Shown piece after piece: positions 62,501-64,000 of a stretch of 64,000 nucleotides of DNA. The stretch covers positions 310,001 through 374,000 of the forward strand of contig NW_026515407.1 of NCBI RefSeq assembly GCF_014898815.1. Reading direction: 5' to 3'. The notes under the pieces are model-generated. The model did not search any database. It was not told the origin of the DNA and saw only the letters and a list, made by a program, of their open reading frames with translations. How positions within the stretch are numbered: the first letter of the stretch is position 1; each line of letters opens with the position of its first letter. Source of the DNA: Panonychus citri. Lineage: Eukaryota > Arthropoda > Arachnida > Trombidiformes > Tetranychidae. The translations under genes were made by a program, and so were the position numbers.

Positions 62501-64000
62501 ATTGAGATAATGATCATGTAATAGTTTACGAAATTATTAATATTTAGAAAAGAAGATTTGAAAATTTAAAACTTTTCCATAGGCCATCATGATCATAATA
62601 TGAATATACAAAATTCTGAACCCATATCATGAGTTTCAGATGGAGGAAAAACTCAAGAGTAGTTTTTTTTATCTTTAGATTTTCTGAATTTTCTTCCAAT
62701 TTTCATGATAACTTTTACCTTGTTGACTGTCATGAATTTATCCTTATTACAATGTTAATCCGCTGTGATTCATATTCATGGTGAAACTTTTTTCCTTTTG
62801 TCTCCCTGGTTTTTCATTGTCATCACAATTTAAAAAGCTAATTTAATAATCGACTGAAATCTAATTATTTAAATTATATCAACATTGAAACTGGAATATG
62901 ATTAATCTCTTGTTGGATTTTCATCTCATTCTCATGATGGTTCATGACAAATAACCTAAAATCCATTCTTTATGGTATTTCCTCCTCTTCATGGTTGTCA
63001 CAATTCCTGGTAAATTATTATATCAACATGATGATTGTTATTATCTTCATGGTGATTATTCAGTTGTTTTTGTTCATCATCATCATGTAAACTTATTCAT
63101 CCCAATGAACTATCATGTTTTTCTGCCTTCATTTTTTACACAAAGATCCATGGAAAAGAGAGAGAGAGAGAAAATAGATTTGAATATCAGAATCATGAAG
63201 GAAAAGAGATAAATCTTTTGACAGAAAATTCTGTGTAATCTCTTGCCAGGGAAAATAGAGAATTCTGATTTTCTCATCTAAGATGATGAGAGAAAAACGA
63301 ATCATTCTTGAAAAAACGATTCCAATGTAATTAGAATATCGAGAGAAAAAAGTTCTTGAATCCTGATTCGGTGGATTCAACATGATAACGCATCATCGAA
63401 ATGATAATTTGAAATGTCAACTATCATGAAATCACATTTGAAACATGAATCTATGATTCATGGTAATAGTGAGAATTAAATATTTAATCTGCAAGTTACA
63501 ATGAATCGGATTAACAAAGTAGATTAGTTTATGAAAATTAACACACTTGAAAAGGTGGTGAAAAAGTTTCATCAAGTTCAGGGTGAAGGGAAAAAGTTGT
63601 TACATGAAATGGTTTACTTATTCATGGTGATGATCGAGGGGAGAAAATCATCCAGAGGAAAAGAGATAAAATCTGAGAAAATTGTGAGTTAATCTTTACA
63701 GAATTTTCTTTCACTCTGAGTAAACACCAATTCTTAAGCTTATTAACAATCAGATTAATCATCACCATCATCATCATTATACAATTATTGATTAAATTAC
63801 CATAGTAATTATCATTAGTTAGCGACAATTAAAGTTTTGTTTCCCAGCAAAAGTTTCAATCATTTTCATGGTGGAAATGGTTTCATCAACATCTTTCCTG
63901 AAATAAACTTAATTTCATGATGATGTGATGTTGATGATCAATATTAACCATTATCATAACTTAATCATTAACATGTTATCAAAACAGTTAACTAACACCA
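50584..64000 (+). other. mGluR intron 2, at least 13.4 kb, runs off the window
   Basis: After the donor at 50584 I find no segment matching the next mGluR exons on either strand and no other gene. The sequence is AT-rich with recurring catgataat and agaactttttt motifs (and their complements), short CT/GA runs (54425-54470, 56667-56680), a GT run near 61203, and an imperfect inverted repeat (52213-52359). Small ORFs are chance or simple repeat. Confidence 0.6.
52213..52359. repeat. Imperfect inverted repeat of about 40 bp arms
   Basis: Left arm about 52216-52256 (gattatc ... cttgaaattcggacattttt) matches the reverse complement of the right arm about 52319-52357 (aaaaaagtccaaatttcaag ... gattatc) with a few mismatches, around a loop of about 60 nt. 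Confidence 0.6.

Noticed and set aside
50584..64000. Possible nested genes, tRNAs or CRISPR-like arrays in the mGluR intron
   Set aside because: The ORFs are short and compositionally intronic, I saw no tRNA B-box context with a cloverleaf, and repeats are dispersed without regular spacers.

Overview
This is a eukaryotic window with spliced, AT-rich genes. The gene set is arthropod-like: POSH, Dock/Nck, an alpha2delta-3-type calcium channel subunit and a metabotropic glutamate receptor. Many introns are short, some are very large, and the non-coding DNA is rich in CT/GA and ATC/GAT simple repeats. I think a mite or other chelicerate is likely, but nothing here proves it. Every gene I can support lies on the + strand. 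Exon boundaries were read by eye from GT/AG sites, reading frame and protein alignment from memory.

Layout. (1) About 1-5860 is a non-LTR (LINE-type) retrotransposon with four intact, consecutive ORFs. They include a zinc-knuckle ORF1-like protein and an endonuclease/reverse transcriptase. The tail carries two RNA hairpins and a polyadenylation signal. (2) 5900-8785 is a spliced gene whose C-terminus matches the UBA region of ACK (TNK2) kinases but which has no kinase domain. (3) 11942-21987 is a complete five-exon POSH gene: RING plus four SH3 domains. (4) 23584-25140 is a complete two-exon dock/Nck gene: three SH3 domains plus SH2. (5) About 25640-26420 is a decayed copy of the last POSH exon and its 3' UTR, and the DNA upstream of dock resembles the DNA upstream of POSH. 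Dock therefore appears to sit inside the wreck of a tandem POSH duplication. (6) 26938-28602 is an unrecognised single-exon protein with aromatic/His-rich repeats and two C2H2 zinc fingers. (7) 30164-46718 is a 16-exon alpha2delta calcium channel subunit gene with one probable 1-nt frameshift in a homopolymer and one ambiguous splice junction. (8) 48502 to the window end holds the first two coding exons of a metabotropic glutamate receptor, followed by at least 13.4 kb of intron.

How they work together. ACK, POSH and Dock/Nck belong to the same SH3-centred Rac/Cdc42-JNK and axon-guidance signalling network in insects, and here the three genes are direct neighbours. The ACK-like protein carries proline-rich SH3 ligands that could engage its neighbours' products. 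The alpha2delta subunit and the mGluR are both synaptic membrane proteins. The strongest leads are the POSH duplication remnant flanking dock, the kinase-less ACK-UBA gene, the four-ORF LINE, and the novel repeat/zinc-finger protein.
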